Positions 33,193-43,855 of a DNA stretch of 64,000 nucleotides are shown in pieces. The DNA comes from Gautieria morchelliformis. Lineage: Eukaryota > Basidiomycota > Agaricomycetes > Gomphales > Gomphaceae. The position numbers were made by a program, and so were the translations under genes. Location of the stretch: positions 62,001 to 126,000 of the forward strand of contig WHVA01000033.1 of assembly GCA_015179125.1 (NCBI GenBank), in the 5' to 3' direction. Every line of letters starts with the position of its first letter. Position 1 is the first letter of the stretch. The notes below the pieces were generated by a model. It was not told the DNA's origin. It ran no database searches and was given only the letters and a program-made list of their open reading frames with translations.

Positions 33193-34410
33193 TGACAATG
33201 AACTACAAGGTGGACCGGATATATGATCTTGATGAACGATGAAGTGGGTCCGGTGGGTCCGAGTAATAGAGTCGAAAGAACAAGGGAGTAGAACAAGGGG
33301 CGGAATGTCAGAATTATCGGAGGGGCGGAATGCGTGTGGAACTGAAGGTCAGAAATCAGAAATGCACGGTCGAGCATGGATATGTGGGATACTGGATGGA
33401 CTGAATGCATGTGTTCTGGAAGTCGAAGGGTGAAGGAGTGAGTACCCACTCGGGAAATAATCTCAAAAGGACCCAAAAACTTCTCGGCGAGTTTCTTAGT
33501 GGGCCAAGTTGTTCTGAAGTACTGTGCCTTTACAAAGGCAAGGGATCCTACTTGGAAATCAGGGGCGGGCTTGCGACGAACATTGGCCGAGGCTTGGTAG
33601 GTCTTTTGAGCCTTGAGGATAGCTTGGCGAAGTTCCTGGTGAAGCTCGTCCAGGTCAACCATGAAATCTCAAGCTCATGCCGGGGTGAACCGCGAGGTTG
33701 GGGTGGTAACCTTTGTTAGCAAAGAACGGGGATATACCAGTGGTTACGCTAGGCGCATTGTTGTAAGCGAACTCAGCGAGGGAAGGAGTGAAGCCCAATT
33801 GGACTGCTTATAGTTGCAATAGATCCTGAGGTACTGTTCCAGGGTCTGGTTAGCATGCTTGGTTTGCCCATCACCCTCGGGATGATATCCCAAGGTGAAA
33901 TGCAACCGCATGTCCAAGGCCTTCCCTAGAGAATGCCAGAAGTGAGAGACGAACTCGGAACCCCTGTCCGAGGTGACGTGTGAGGGGACTCCATGCTTGG
34001 AAAAGACATGAAGGACGAAGCGGTGAGCGAGCTCTTGCGAGGTTATCTTGTCTGTGGTTGGGATGAAGATAACCTGCTTAGTGAAGCGGTCAACAATCAC
34101 TAGTATCGGAGGTGAACTCAGATGAAGGTGGGAGCTGCTCAATGAAATCCTTAGAGATGGAATTCCAAGGTTTCTCGGGAACGGGGAGTTTGAGGAGCCC
34201 ATAGGGCTTGTGACGTTGCGGCTTACTTCGCATACAAGTGGTGCAAGTTTTGCAATACTCCTTGACAAAGGATCTGATCCCTGGCCAAGTGTAGTCCCGT
34301 CGGATCAGCTCCAAGGTCTTGTTGACCCCGAAGTGTCCCGAGAGAATGTGGTCATGTTTGTATTGCAGGAGGCGAAGTCAAAGGTCTTGGGCCGCTGGAA
34401 CATAGGTTCG

Positions 34411-36228
34411 TGTCAAAATTGGTTTTTAGGCGTTAATATCGTGTATTAGTGAACACAGCGAATGCCCGAATAACTTGTGCGAAATAAGTATGCCGTTCGG
34501 CGAATAGCTGAACCAATAATTGTTCACAAGATAAGAGGGTTGCCTGAATGGGGCTCGCCCTATCTACAGTCATAGCGAAATAGCCCGTGGCACTTGACAA
34601 TGTAACGTACAAGGTGTCACAGAAGGGTTGTCTAAGTAGCGACAATCCCTTCGCCGGCGAAGGTGCTCCTTCGGAGCCCTCCGCCGACAGCACAGATAAC
34701 AGTTCGAAGGCTAAGGTAACAAAGATGAAGTATGAGAACTCACCAGTGATGCCTAAGTCCTCTTCTGGTCGAAGATAGGTATCTCCAGGAGGTGGCTCAA
34801 GACGATGATCACAGCGAGGTCAAGTTTGCACAAGATGGACGATGTATGATAATTGAACTGGGGAATATACATGTGAATGCAAACTACTTATATCAAATGC
34901 TCGTAAGGTATCAGCGAATATGAAAGAGGCTGTCACGAGTCAGGGTTGGATAGGGGTGTAGAGGACAGGAATTATAGGCAGTAGGTTCGGACTTGGTGCT
35001 CAAAAGAAGACTAGAAATCAATTCACTCTCTCAGTGAATTTAGTTGTCACTATAAATATATTATACACTACCTAGAAATTAATTCACTACAGGATTTCTA
35101 GGTCAACAAATCGAAAAGAAACAAGACTAATTTACTTGCCTCTCTCAGTGAATTTAGTTGTCACTGAGAGAGGGGGGAAATGTGTCTCATGCACATGTAC
35201 TACTAGCCGGCACTTTAGCGCCCGTGATGCCACAGTGTGCCATGCTAAGCGCCCATAGAACGTAGCGCATTAGTGAACAGCCACACCTCAAAAAGGAAAC
35301 TTGTCCACAACCACCCACAAAGGGTCGGTTGGACAGAACATGAAAAGAAGTAGAAATACAGCTTCGAAAAATCAAAGGAAAATTTGACAAATCATAGAAT
35401 GAATGTCAGCATGGTTTCAAGTCAAAATCAAAAGAAATCCAAATGGTGGAATCTATTTGGCTTGATTTTGGTGCAGGAGCATAAATGCACCCAACAAGGG
35501 GTGCACAGTCGTGATACAACATAGATGAAATAAACATACAATAGAGTGAGAGAAGAGGGAGAACATGAAACGACGGAGAGTAAAGGTGGCGAAGGCACCT
35601 ATGTACGAAATCATGTCTTGGGACCCGCATATACACCACCCTGCATGGGCTCTTCGTCTACTGGGTTGATCCCACATGACCTACGGGTAGGACATCCCAC
35701 GAACGCACCCTGCCCATATGAACACCAAAAGGGGGTTGGATTGAGAAGCTGATGGAGCTACTGACGACCCATTATGCCGGGTAGGGATGTCGATCGTGTT
35801 TTGATGGTGTGCCTGCTGGCGAATGATGCGAGCAGCGAATGGCTGTTTGGTGAAATGCGAAGAAGGGCGAACGGAGATGACATAGGGGAGGAGTGGTCGA
35901 GGTGGGGGGCGAAGCCGAGTGAACATGGGGGAGGAGTGGCGAAAGGGGAAATGGGGATAACAAGGTGCAGGAAATACACAAGTCATGACAATCCAATCAT
36001 AGGAACACCATCAAAAGAGGGTTGAGCAGAGGAGGTGATAGGCCCAGCGATGACTTCCAAGTCGGTCCAAAGATGTCGATCGTGCTTTGACGGCGTGGCT
36101 ATGGTAAGTGGCGCAAACAGCGAAGATCGGTCACCGAACATGGCAAGGGCGATCGGAACGAACACAGAGGTGGAGTGGGGAATGGGAGAACAGAGCATCT
36201 GAGTATGGGAAATAAACGTGTCATGACA
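34411..36228 (-). mobile_element. LTR insertion, family TGTCATGAC, with target duplication and a nested LTR
   Basis: The flanks are GTTCG at 34,406-34,410 and at 36,229-36,233, a perfect 5-bp target duplication inside Gypsy pol. The block aligns with the solo LTR at 25,017 but is longer for two reasons: another LTR (34,957-35,496) lies inside it, and about 240 bp at the right end (35,991-36,228) repeat the LTR start, with the TCATGACA end occurring at both 35,990 and 36,228. Confidence 0.93.
34957..35496 (-). mobile_element. Solo LTR (540 bp) nested in another LTR
   Basis: Runs TGTAGAGGACAGG to GCACCCAACA with AGGGG on both sides (34,952-34,956 and 35,497-35,501). The empty site is visible in the LTR at 25.5 kb (GGATAGGGGTGCGC). 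It is the same family as the solo LTR at 10,607-11,093 in opposite orientation, with the same self-complementary motif. Confidence 0.95.
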
Positions 36229-38078
36229 GTTCGGTTGTCAAGCTTGAGAAAGCCCTCAGGGTCTGTGGTCCATCTCGGGTCATTAACCAAGCCGAGGTGC
36301 GACTTGGATATGAGGTCCGAGGAAAGGTTCGCTAGGATGTCAGCTTGGAGTATGACGGGAGCGAGGTTAGTAGCTCTAAGGGATGATGCCAACTGGTGTT
36401 GAGTAAACACTGGCTGTAGGTTCTGTGGGTTTATGTGGCATAGTCACTATTCCCCTCTTTAAGGTAGACGTCCCATCGTCTAGTGAGAGAGTCAGGCTTC
36501 GTTCCGAGGCGACCAGGTCGGAAGCAGATGGCGAGGTTGAACTGAGAGAGGTATTCTGACCACCAAGCTTGTCGACGGGTTAAGAGCTTCGTTGTTGAAA
36601 AGTATTCGAGGTTCTTGTGATTGGTTATAACATCGACAGGGTCGCCAGAACCCTCGAGGTAGTGTCGCCAGCGTTGAAAGGCTTCAAAGATCGCCAGGAG
36701 CTCCTTGTCATGAACATTGTAGTTGAGCTTGGTAGAGGTGAACGTGCGGGAGTGGAAAGCGATGGGATGGAGTTTGCCTTCTGAGGTTCGCAATGATAAG
36801 ATTGCCGCTAAGGCATAATCTGAAGCATCAGTCTCCACGGTTAGTGGGAGATCAGGAATCCAGTGGGTGAGGATAGGAGCAGTGGTGAACGCCTTTTTCA
36901 ACATGTTGAAGGCTTGTCAACAATCCTCGGAAAAGTTCCAAGGGGTACCCTTGCAGGTAAGTCGGGTTAAGGGAATGGTGATGTTGGAGTAGTTGTGAAT
37001 GAAACGTCGGTAGAAATTGGTGAAACTGAGGAAGGACTGGATGTCGTGAACTTTGCGAGGTTCAGGCCAGCCTTGAATGACCTTTACCTTGTCGTCCGCC
37101 ATAGTGAGACCCTCGGGAGAGAGGATGTAGCCGAGAAATTCAACCGAGTCGCGATGGAATTCACACTTGTCCTCCTTTGCAAAGAGGTTGTTGAGTCGTA
37201 GTCATCACAGGACTTCTTTGACATGTTCAACATGTTTGGAGGGGTCACTGGAATAGATCAGAATGTCATCCAAGTAAACCACCACGCAAACATCCAAAAG
37301 GTCGGCGGAAATCTCATTCATGAATCTCTGGAAAGCAGCAGGGTGGTTAACCAACCATTCAAAGGACTCATAGCAAGTCCTGAAGGCGGTTTTCCATTCA
37401 TCACCCTCAGCCACCTGTACGAGGTGGTAAGTGTGATGAAGGTCAATCTTCATATAGATGCGAGTGTTCTTTGGAGCATCAAGTCAGCAATCAATGGCAA
37501 TGGATACCAATCTGTTTTCGAGATCTTCTTTAAACCTCGGAAGTCGACACACAACCGAAGTGAGCCATCTTTTTTGCGGACAAACAATACCGGTGCACCA
37601 TGAGGCGAGCGTGAAGGTCGGATGAAACCAATGTTCAGATGCTCATCGATGAACTCGCAAAGTGACTTGAGTTTGGAAGCGGAAAGGGAGTAGATGGGAC
37701 CGATAGGTGGCAAGGTCCCTTCTTCGAGGTTGATCTTGATGTCGTGGGGTCAGTGGGGAGCTAGAGTGTCAGCGCGTGCTTTGCTGAATACATCTGCAAA
37801 TTCGTGATATACTTCGGGAACATGTTTTTTAATGTTCTCAGAAAGCTCAGGAGAGCCTTCTCCCAATGTTGCTCCTCAGGCGACGAGTTCAGGCGAAGCC
37901 AGATTGAGCTGAAACACTTGGGATCCTTCTAACCTGGATACCCGCATAAACGTGGGTGCATTGATTAGGGAAACAAGCGGTGCTTGCAACTTCGGAGGCG
38001 AATACTGAGGCGAGGTCGAAGGTGGGGGCGGAGATGTCGTAGGCGAAGTCAAGGTTGTAGCCGAAGCTGAGCGGGCTG

Positions 38079-38333
38079 TGTAGAGGACAGGAATTATAGG
38101 CAGTAGGACTGAACTTGGTGCTCAAAAGAAAACTAGAAATCAATTCACTCTCTCAGTGAATTTAGTTGTCACTGTGATTATATTATACACTACCTAGAAA
38201 TCAATTCACTACAAGATTTCTGGGTCAACAAATCGAAGAGAAATAAGACTAATTTACTTGCCTCTCTCAGTGAATTTAGTTGTCACTGAGAGAGGGGGGG
38301 AAATGTGTGTCATGCGCATGTACTACTAGCCGG
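38079..38333 (-). mobile_element. Partial LTR of the 540-bp family
   Basis: Nearly identical to the first 255 bases of the LTR at 34,957-35,496 and stops at ACTACTAGCCGG. The rest is missing, so the insertion between gag and protease sequence was followed by a deletion. No target duplication remains. Confidence 0.9.
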
Positions 38334-39284
38334 TCGCGGGAGAGCTCGCCGCGACGTTCCCAATACATTTGGTCAAATTTCTGAATGAGGTCTCGGAGGT
38401 CATCAAGGGTTTGGGGTTTGTCGAAATGCACCATTTCGTCCTTGATTCACTTTGGCAGAGCCAAGTAGGCTCGGCGATGCAAAGCCAAATAGTTATACTG
38501 GAGGACAGATGTGAGCCTGTAGAATTCGATGAAAAACCAAGTTGCCTTGTGGTTATCCTTCATGACCAAATTCTCGAGCTCAATTTCGGCATCCGCAACT
38601 TGATCGTAGGGACCGAAATTCAGGTAGAGCTCTTCCGTGAATGCCGTGTAATCCGAAGCCCATGTGAGTTCATCGGCAGGGTCATCTGCAAGGTAGGGCT
38701 CAAAATAATCCAGAGCTGTTCCCTTGAGGAAGGACAAAACGTAGTTCACTTTCATAGAACCATCTCGGAATGCTTGGGGTTTGGCATGGAAATTCAGCAT
38801 GCACTGGAGAAGGAATCCTCGGAGCTTTTTCAGGTCCAAGCCATCAAACTGGTCGGGTTCCCGGAGTTTAGCCTTCGGTCACTTTGGTCTCCACCACCAC
38901 CAAGCCCATTGTCGGTGATCTTTTCCAAAGCTGTGAGCAGTCGCCCAACCTGTTCCTCGCCGTTTGCCGCTGCATTTGGGTTGGGATTAGGTCTCGGGCC
39001 TGCTACTTCAGGATCGGAATTATGCTCGGAACCGGAATCGGAATCATCGCCACCTCCACCACCATCGCCAGGGTCACTCGGCTCGGGGGGCTCAGCTTTC
39101 AGTTCTTCAGGAACTTTGCTGACGCGCCCTCGGCCAGCACCAATTACTCGGCGCCTGGGTGCGGGTTGAACTGACAGGGGGTTGGAATACCGGTGATGGA
39201 ATGTGGGGTTTTCTGGGACACTCGAAGCACCTCATGCACGCCAAGCTTCGATTGTCGGCGTTACGCGGTGGCCTTCAGCACGGG

Positions 39285-39788
39285 TGTAAGATCGGGTAAT
39301 CGGCATTCTGAACAAAGAGTGTGGAGAGTTCAGATATACTGTCAAGGTTGTGTTTGTACTGCAGTTCGGCTATACCAGGCCAAACTCAGGTCTTGGGTCG
39401 GAGGGCTTGGCTTCAGCCTCTTGGGTTGCGCCCACTCTATGTTCCGCCCTAATTTTGGGAGCGGTCTCGGCTATAAGCCAAGATGCGGGTTTCAATAGTA
39501 AGCAAAGGGTCTCAAGTACAATAAGCTAATTTGATATCTGAACTGAGGGGCTACTGTACATGGACTGGAGGTCTATATAGTAAAGTAGCATGCAGGGTCA
39601 CGAATTGAACATGATCGGATCAATGGTCAGGGGAAACAAGGGTCAGGCAAATGGGGAACTAACTAATAAGGGAATCAGGGGTGATGGGAAGTGCGAAGGG
39701 AAACCCGAAGGAAGCCAAGATATACCCGAGGTTCCTGAACGAGAGCCCAAGCCGAGCTTCAGTCCAGATTCGGGAACGGGTCGTAACA
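39285..39788 (-). mobile_element. LTR (504 bp) upstream of gag of the second Gypsy element
   Basis: On the minus strand it begins TGTTACGACCCG (39,788) and ends CGATCTTACA (39,285), directly upstream of the gag region, so it is placed as the 5' LTR. It shares the GGCTTGGCTTCAGC block with the LTR at 29,829. Confidence 0.7.
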
Positions 39789-40005
39789 CTTAGTTAGTTT
39801 CTCAGCCTTCGCCTCTTGAGCTAAACCTTGCCTCTTATTCGTTTACCTCCAAAGTTGGGACTCATGTGTAGGGTCGGTGCAGCACATAAGCTGAAGCCAA
39901 GTCCCTCTCCGACCTCCCTATCAGAACCTCGCTCCGTAACCTCAGACCTTACCTCGGGTTTCGCCCCCGAGCTCGGTCAACTTTACGAAGGATTGTATCA
40001 TAACA
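39789..40005 (+). mobile_element. Partial LTR related to 29,829-30,336
   Basis: Inverted match to the first part of the LTR at 29,829 (block GTAGGGTCGGTGCAGCACAT). It ends ATCATAACA next to a TGTCATGAC-family LTR fragment. Confidence 0.7.
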
Positions 40006-40524
40006 ATGGCCTCTTTCCTATTCGCTAGCATCATATGAGCATTCAGTATAAGTAGTCTACATTTGCATGTACATTCCCCAGTTCAATTATCATATGTCTA
40101 TCTTGTGCAAAATGACCTCACTGTGACCATCGTCTTGAGCCCTCTCCTGTAGATTCATATCTTCGACCAGAGGAGGACTTAAGCACCACTGGTGAGTTTT
40201 CGTACTCCACTTTCATTACCTTAGCCTTTGTATTATTATCTGTGCTGTTGGTGAAGGGCTCTGAAGGAGCACCTTCACCGGTGAAAGGATTGTTGCTACT
40301 TAAACAACCTTTCTGTGACACCTTGCATGTTACATCATCAAGTGTCACAGGCTACTTCGCTACGACTGTAGATAGGGCGAGCTCCATTTGGGAAGCCCTC
40401 TTATCTTCTGAACATTTATTGGTTCACCTTATTTGCCAAACGGCACACTTCTTTGCACAAGTTATTCGGGCATTTGCTGTGTTCACTAATACATGATATT
40501 AACACCTGAAAACCAATCTTGACA
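40006..40524 (+). mobile_element. 3' half of a TGTCATGAC-family LTR
   Basis: Aligns with the distal half of the LTR at 25,017-26,047 and ends AATCTTGACA at 40,524. The proximal half is missing, so no target duplication can be scored. Confidence 0.85.
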
Positions 40525-40541
40525 CCAAGGTGGCATCAACT

Positions 40542-40955
40542 ATGGAATGGAGCCACTTTTCTGTTCTTCGAGATGAAAGCCTTCTTAAAGCTTTGAAACC
40601 TGTGGATTATGACAATAGGTGCAATCTTATAATCTACGATGATTCAGTCAAGACCATTACCACTTTCATGTCTAGAGTTGCTGGGAGGACCATCACAGAT
40701 ATCAAGAGGGAGGTCTGCATGTTCATATCTGCATACCCACATGCGCCAGGGAACACCCTATGCATACTGGGGTGCACTGGGAGAATCACCATGCAGGTTG
40801 CAGCACAGAAACACTTTATAAAAGCACCTGAAGTCCCTTCAGTCAGTATCCCTGCACCTTGGGCAACCCAGCTGATAATGAGGCATATGACCCAGACCTT
40901 TATGAAGAAGATGATAGGTATATATGAACATCCCATACAGTGCAAATGCTTATAA
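40542..40955 (+). CDS. Hypothetical protein (137 aa), unrecognised
   Basis: From ATG 40,542 the plus frame encodes M-E-W-S-H-F-S-V-L-R-D-E-S, with a mix of residues more protein-like than the surrounding debris, and ends at 40,955. It follows directly after an LTR end. I recognise no domain; it may be a remnant of a host or transposon gene. No intron is evident. Confidence 0.25.
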   Translation: MEWSHFSVLRDESLLKALKPVDYDNRCNLIIYDDSVKTITTFMSRVAGRTITDIKREVCMFISAYPHAPGNTLCILGCTGRITMQVAAQKHFIKAPEVPSVSIPAPWATQLIMRHMTQTFMKKMIGIYEHPIQCKCL

Positions 40956-41750
40956 TCATCACCCCTTTGGGGGTTATACACACAGGGAATATTGGGATCT
41001 GCACTGTAGTAAGCTTAGACGTTCAGGGTGCATGAACGACTATGTACTACCTGCACTGTAGTAAGCTACAGTGCAAGTAAGTAATATGCAAAGAACAATG
41101 AGCATAACTATGAGTTCTTCCCTCAGACGTTTGGGGTGCATGAACGACTGAGGAAAGAAGCGGAGAAGTAGAATCAAAACTGATGATGTGGAGTAGGTGT
41201 GGGTCCATGTAAGTATGACATCAATTTCTAACAGGGAACACATGACATAAAGGGGACACAGGAAACATGAGAAGAGGATATATTTTACATGATGCATTTT
41301 ATTTACCCCATTGCATTTGACCTACACCCCCGCGTGAAGCGTGGGTACCCACCTACACCACTACTGGTGGGAAATGTTTTTGAAATGTTTAGCTGAGGAT
41401 ATTGAGACAGACTGGCCTATGGCTTACCAAGATCGCGTGGTTAGCTCCAGCAAAGAAACCTCCGCGAATCGATTTAGGCTTAAAAACCCTACAACTTTTC
41501 ATTGAGGTTTGGCAGAACTCTCTGTGACATATGTCGTAACTCGTCAATAATATATTATCGCACAACATCTCGGTGACCATACTTAAGCATTTATGCAGCC
41601 TGAATATTCAGCTCTCATCGACAATACTAGCGGCTCTTCATGAGCCACTTCCCACCATATATAACCCTGTCCAAATGTCTTAAAAATCTGCTCAATCTTG
41701 CCTGGTACATATCAACGTTGCCCATTCCAAATGTTTCATACTCGCTGCCT
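40956..41750. other. No recognised gene; short local repeats
   Basis: The motifs CTGCACTGTAGTAAGCT and GGGTGCATGAACGACT each occur twice between 40,990 and 41,150. I see no gene, RNA or mobile element family. Confidence 0.4.
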
Positions 41751-41751
41751 G

Positions 41752-42353
41752 TTAATTCCGCATACCCAGGCCGTCCTCACTCCACCTGATCCATATCAGC
41801 CTCGCCCCTTCCTTCCAACTCTTTCTATTCCTGCCCATCCTATGATGATTGCAAACCCTCTTCCATTCCTCGTCATGGTTAGCCGAGGTGTTTATTTCAA
41901 CACATGCATGACGTACAGTGGTGTCTGATGGCATGCCTGACCAGGAGAAGGTCAGGAGGGTACCAGCACTGGGTGTGCTGGTGTTGGTTAGGGTAAGGGC
42001 CGTGTTTGCTGTAGAAAAGCCGTTAAGTATGCTTGATAGATGTCATACAGTGCACTTACACGGGATACCAGTGTCACAACCAGAGATGAAACTGCCAGCA
42101 ATGGCCAGGACCTCACTTGGCGACATGGCCACATCGAAACCTTGCATCCCGGGGATGGCTGTGCCAGTGCCTGACAGGACATTGAGCACCGTTTGGTGAC
42201 GAGCTTCAATCGTCAGGATGGAGCCAGTGGCTTCCAGGACTCGAGGGTCAGATATGAGGTGTGCAGCGCCAAGGTACTTGAGACACCGAGACATGCGAAA
42301 GGAGAACGGCAAGGTCATTGAAAGACGCAACTGGTTCAACCATGCACATGCAC
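41752..42353 (-). pseudogene. Ferritin-like (Rds1-type) gene fragment
   Basis: The minus strand reads Y-L-G-A-A-H-L-I-S-D-P-R-V-L-E-A-T-G-S-I and I-E-A-R-H-Q-T-V-L-N, followed by A-I-A-G-S-F-I-S-G-C-D. This matches the ferritin-like fold (Ferritin_2) of basidiomycete Rds1-type secreted proteins, where E-A-R-H is part of the metal-binding helix. A GTAAGT...CTACAG intron (about 42,060 down to 42,009) leads to N-T-A-L-T-L-T-N-T and G-T-L-L-T-F. The N-terminal part is missing: the sequence stops at the TRIM element on the right, and nothing matching resumes beyond it. Past G-T-L-L-T-F-S-W-S-G the likeness to the family fades. Probably a pseudogene. Confidence 0.6.
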
Positions 42354-42992
42354 TGTTGGAGTTTGTAATCTTCACTGTATTTTGTGGGGCGCGCTCGGCG
42401 CCTAATAAGACCTAAGCCGTTCTTTCCTACTGCGACCACCCCGTAAACTTCTACAGGTTATGGGCCCCGCCCGTTCGCTCCAGTTGTCGGCTCCCTCAGG
42501 ATCGAAATGCGTGCTCCCCCAGTGTTGGGGTCGAGAGGGCTCTCCCGTTGTACAGTTCATCGCAAAGCCCTGTGACGTTCCAGGCATTTACCACATCGCG
42601 CGAAAAACCCCCAACCATGTTGCGCACATACACATACCAGTTGTTGCCGGTCACCAGTCATTACCGGGACTCATCATTAGCCATGGGAACTCAAGTTGTT
42701 GTTGAGATTGGTGGATGGCACACCCAAGCCTTCGTGTTCTGAGGCGGTTCGTGTAAGCCCTTATTTGTTGAGGCCTCAATATTCCCATTCTACCCAGGGA
42801 GGTCACTTGGTATTGGAAAGCTGTTGGAGCTATTCCAGGAGTTGGTTTTCAGGGAAGCTGGAGTTGAAGAGTGCTTCGATTAAGGAGGTGTGTTGGAGTT
42901 TGTAATCTTCACTGTATTTTGTGGGGCGTGCTCGGCGCCTAATAAGACCTAAGCCGTTCTTTCCTACTGCGACCACCCCATAAACTTCTACA
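42354..42992 (+). mobile_element. TRIM: miniature LTR retroelement with 102-bp LTRs, looks whole
   Basis: Two direct 102-bp repeats (42,354-42,455 and 42,891-42,992) start TGTTGGAG and end CTTCTACA, differ at two positions, and flank 435 bp without a gag or pol gene. TGCAC flanks both ends (42,349-42,353 and 42,993-42,997). Right after the first LTR is GGTTATGGGCCC, the complement of the anticodon region of initiator tRNA-Met, the half-tRNA primer used by copia. TAAGGAGGTG before the second LTR can serve as a polypurine tract. About 98 percent LTR identity means a recent insertion. Confidence 0.93.
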
Positions 42993-43051
42993 TGCACTCT
43001 GAGCCCACCAGTGACAAATGTAACATTTGCCACTGGTGGGTTCAGAGTGCA
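42993..43051. repeat. 28-bp inverted repeat (short hairpin) next to the TRIM
   Basis: Bases 42,993-43,020 and 43,024-43,051 are inverted copies with two mismatches around a 3-nt loop (TAA). The TRIM target duplication TGCAC is the first five bases of the left arm, so the TRIM landed at the edge of a pre-existing palindrome. Confidence 0.9.
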
Positions 43052-43245
43052 CAATGCTAGGCGATGAAGACTGTGGTGGGCAACAACTTGTTGATTGGTT
43101 TAGCGTACGTACCTTTTAAATGCGTCTCACGTGACTCTTGAACATCGCCGATAACAATATCAGGGGACCAAAAATAGATGTAAGATATTCAGTATGCAAC
43201 CATGTCTGAGCATGGCTGATACTTACTATATATTCGGTATGTAAT

Positions 43246-43482
43246 ATGACTTTCGAAAGTTGTGAGGGACGATGGAATGGTGAGTTTATCCATGATGGAG
43301 AAGAGAATGTGGAGTGGATGAAAAGCGGGAAGTTAAAGAGGGACGAGTGGACCTGGTTATGCGGGACCTGTGTGGAAGCAGGCCAAGTGGCTCACTTTAA
43401 GCTCACTTCAAGCTCATGCGGCCATGGAAGAAATATTGAGTTAAATATCAATCCCAGGAATAGTGTCAGTCAAGGGTTTTGA
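43246..43482 (+). CDS. Hypothetical small protein (78 aa)
   Basis: ATG 43,246 opens M-T-F-E-S-C-E-G-R-W-N-G-E-F and continues to a stop at 43,482, with a small cysteine-bearing stretch (W-L-C-G-T-C-V-E-A-G). Nothing is recognised and no intron is evident. Chance cannot be excluded. Confidence 0.2.
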   Translation: MTFESCEGRWNGEFIHDGEENVEWMKSGKLKRDEWTWLCGTCVEAGQVAHFKLTSSSCGHGRNIELNINPRNSVSQGF

Positions 43483-43855
43483 TCATGTATCAGACACCAA
43501 CCTTATAGAACCTCATACAGAGCTTTACGTTATGTGAGTAAAGATATTGACCAGATACTCCATGTGTGCAGATGTCGAAGTCCCACAGTAACCATCGTGA
43601 GACCTGAAAGTCGACGTTTGGGAGACATGATAGACGAAATGTGCATGAAAGGTTTCAGAAGTCTCGCACAAATAATACATCACAATGTTTTGGTCACAGC
43701 ATATTGTAAACCTGTCGCAAAGCAAAATCCCGACTGGTGGTGTAGTTACAGTATAATTGATGGGGCCGATGATCGGCGGAAACTTCAGTAATCACGTGAC
43801 AAAAGCCTGTACTTATTCCTATTGGCCCGCGCGACAGCTTGACTTCCCCATTACG

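Larger units (their letters stand above)
31763..33371 (-). mobile_element. LTR, family TGTTAC, carrying an inserted DNA transposon
   Basis: Without the insertion at 32,239-33,192 the block aligns with the LTR at 23,468-24,121 in the opposite orientation. It begins TGTTACGTATCGAG at 31,763. At its right edge it joins Gypsy integrase sequence; the last few bases of the LTR are missing there. It acts as the 3' border of the 33.4-39.8 kb element but differs in family from the LTR at 39,285, so recombination between elements is likely. Confidence 0.75.
33372..39284 (-). mobile_element. Ty3/Gypsy retrotransposon, internal region, broken and invaded
   Basis: Minus-strand order: gag (about 39,180-38,450; P-Y-D-Q-V-A-D-A-E-I-E-L-E-N-L), protease region (about 38,140-37,720), reverse transcriptase (37,713-36,920; [10 protein letters not shown]), RNase H (36,904-36,240; T-D-A-S-D-Y-A), integrase (about 34,410-33,744; zinc-finger region T-C-T-T-C-M-R-S-K and core with V-D-R-F-T-K) and the integrase C-terminal region (33,662-33,372). 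LTRs are inserted between RNase H and integrase and between gag and protease. It has about ten breaks in addition to the insertions. Confidence 0.92.
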
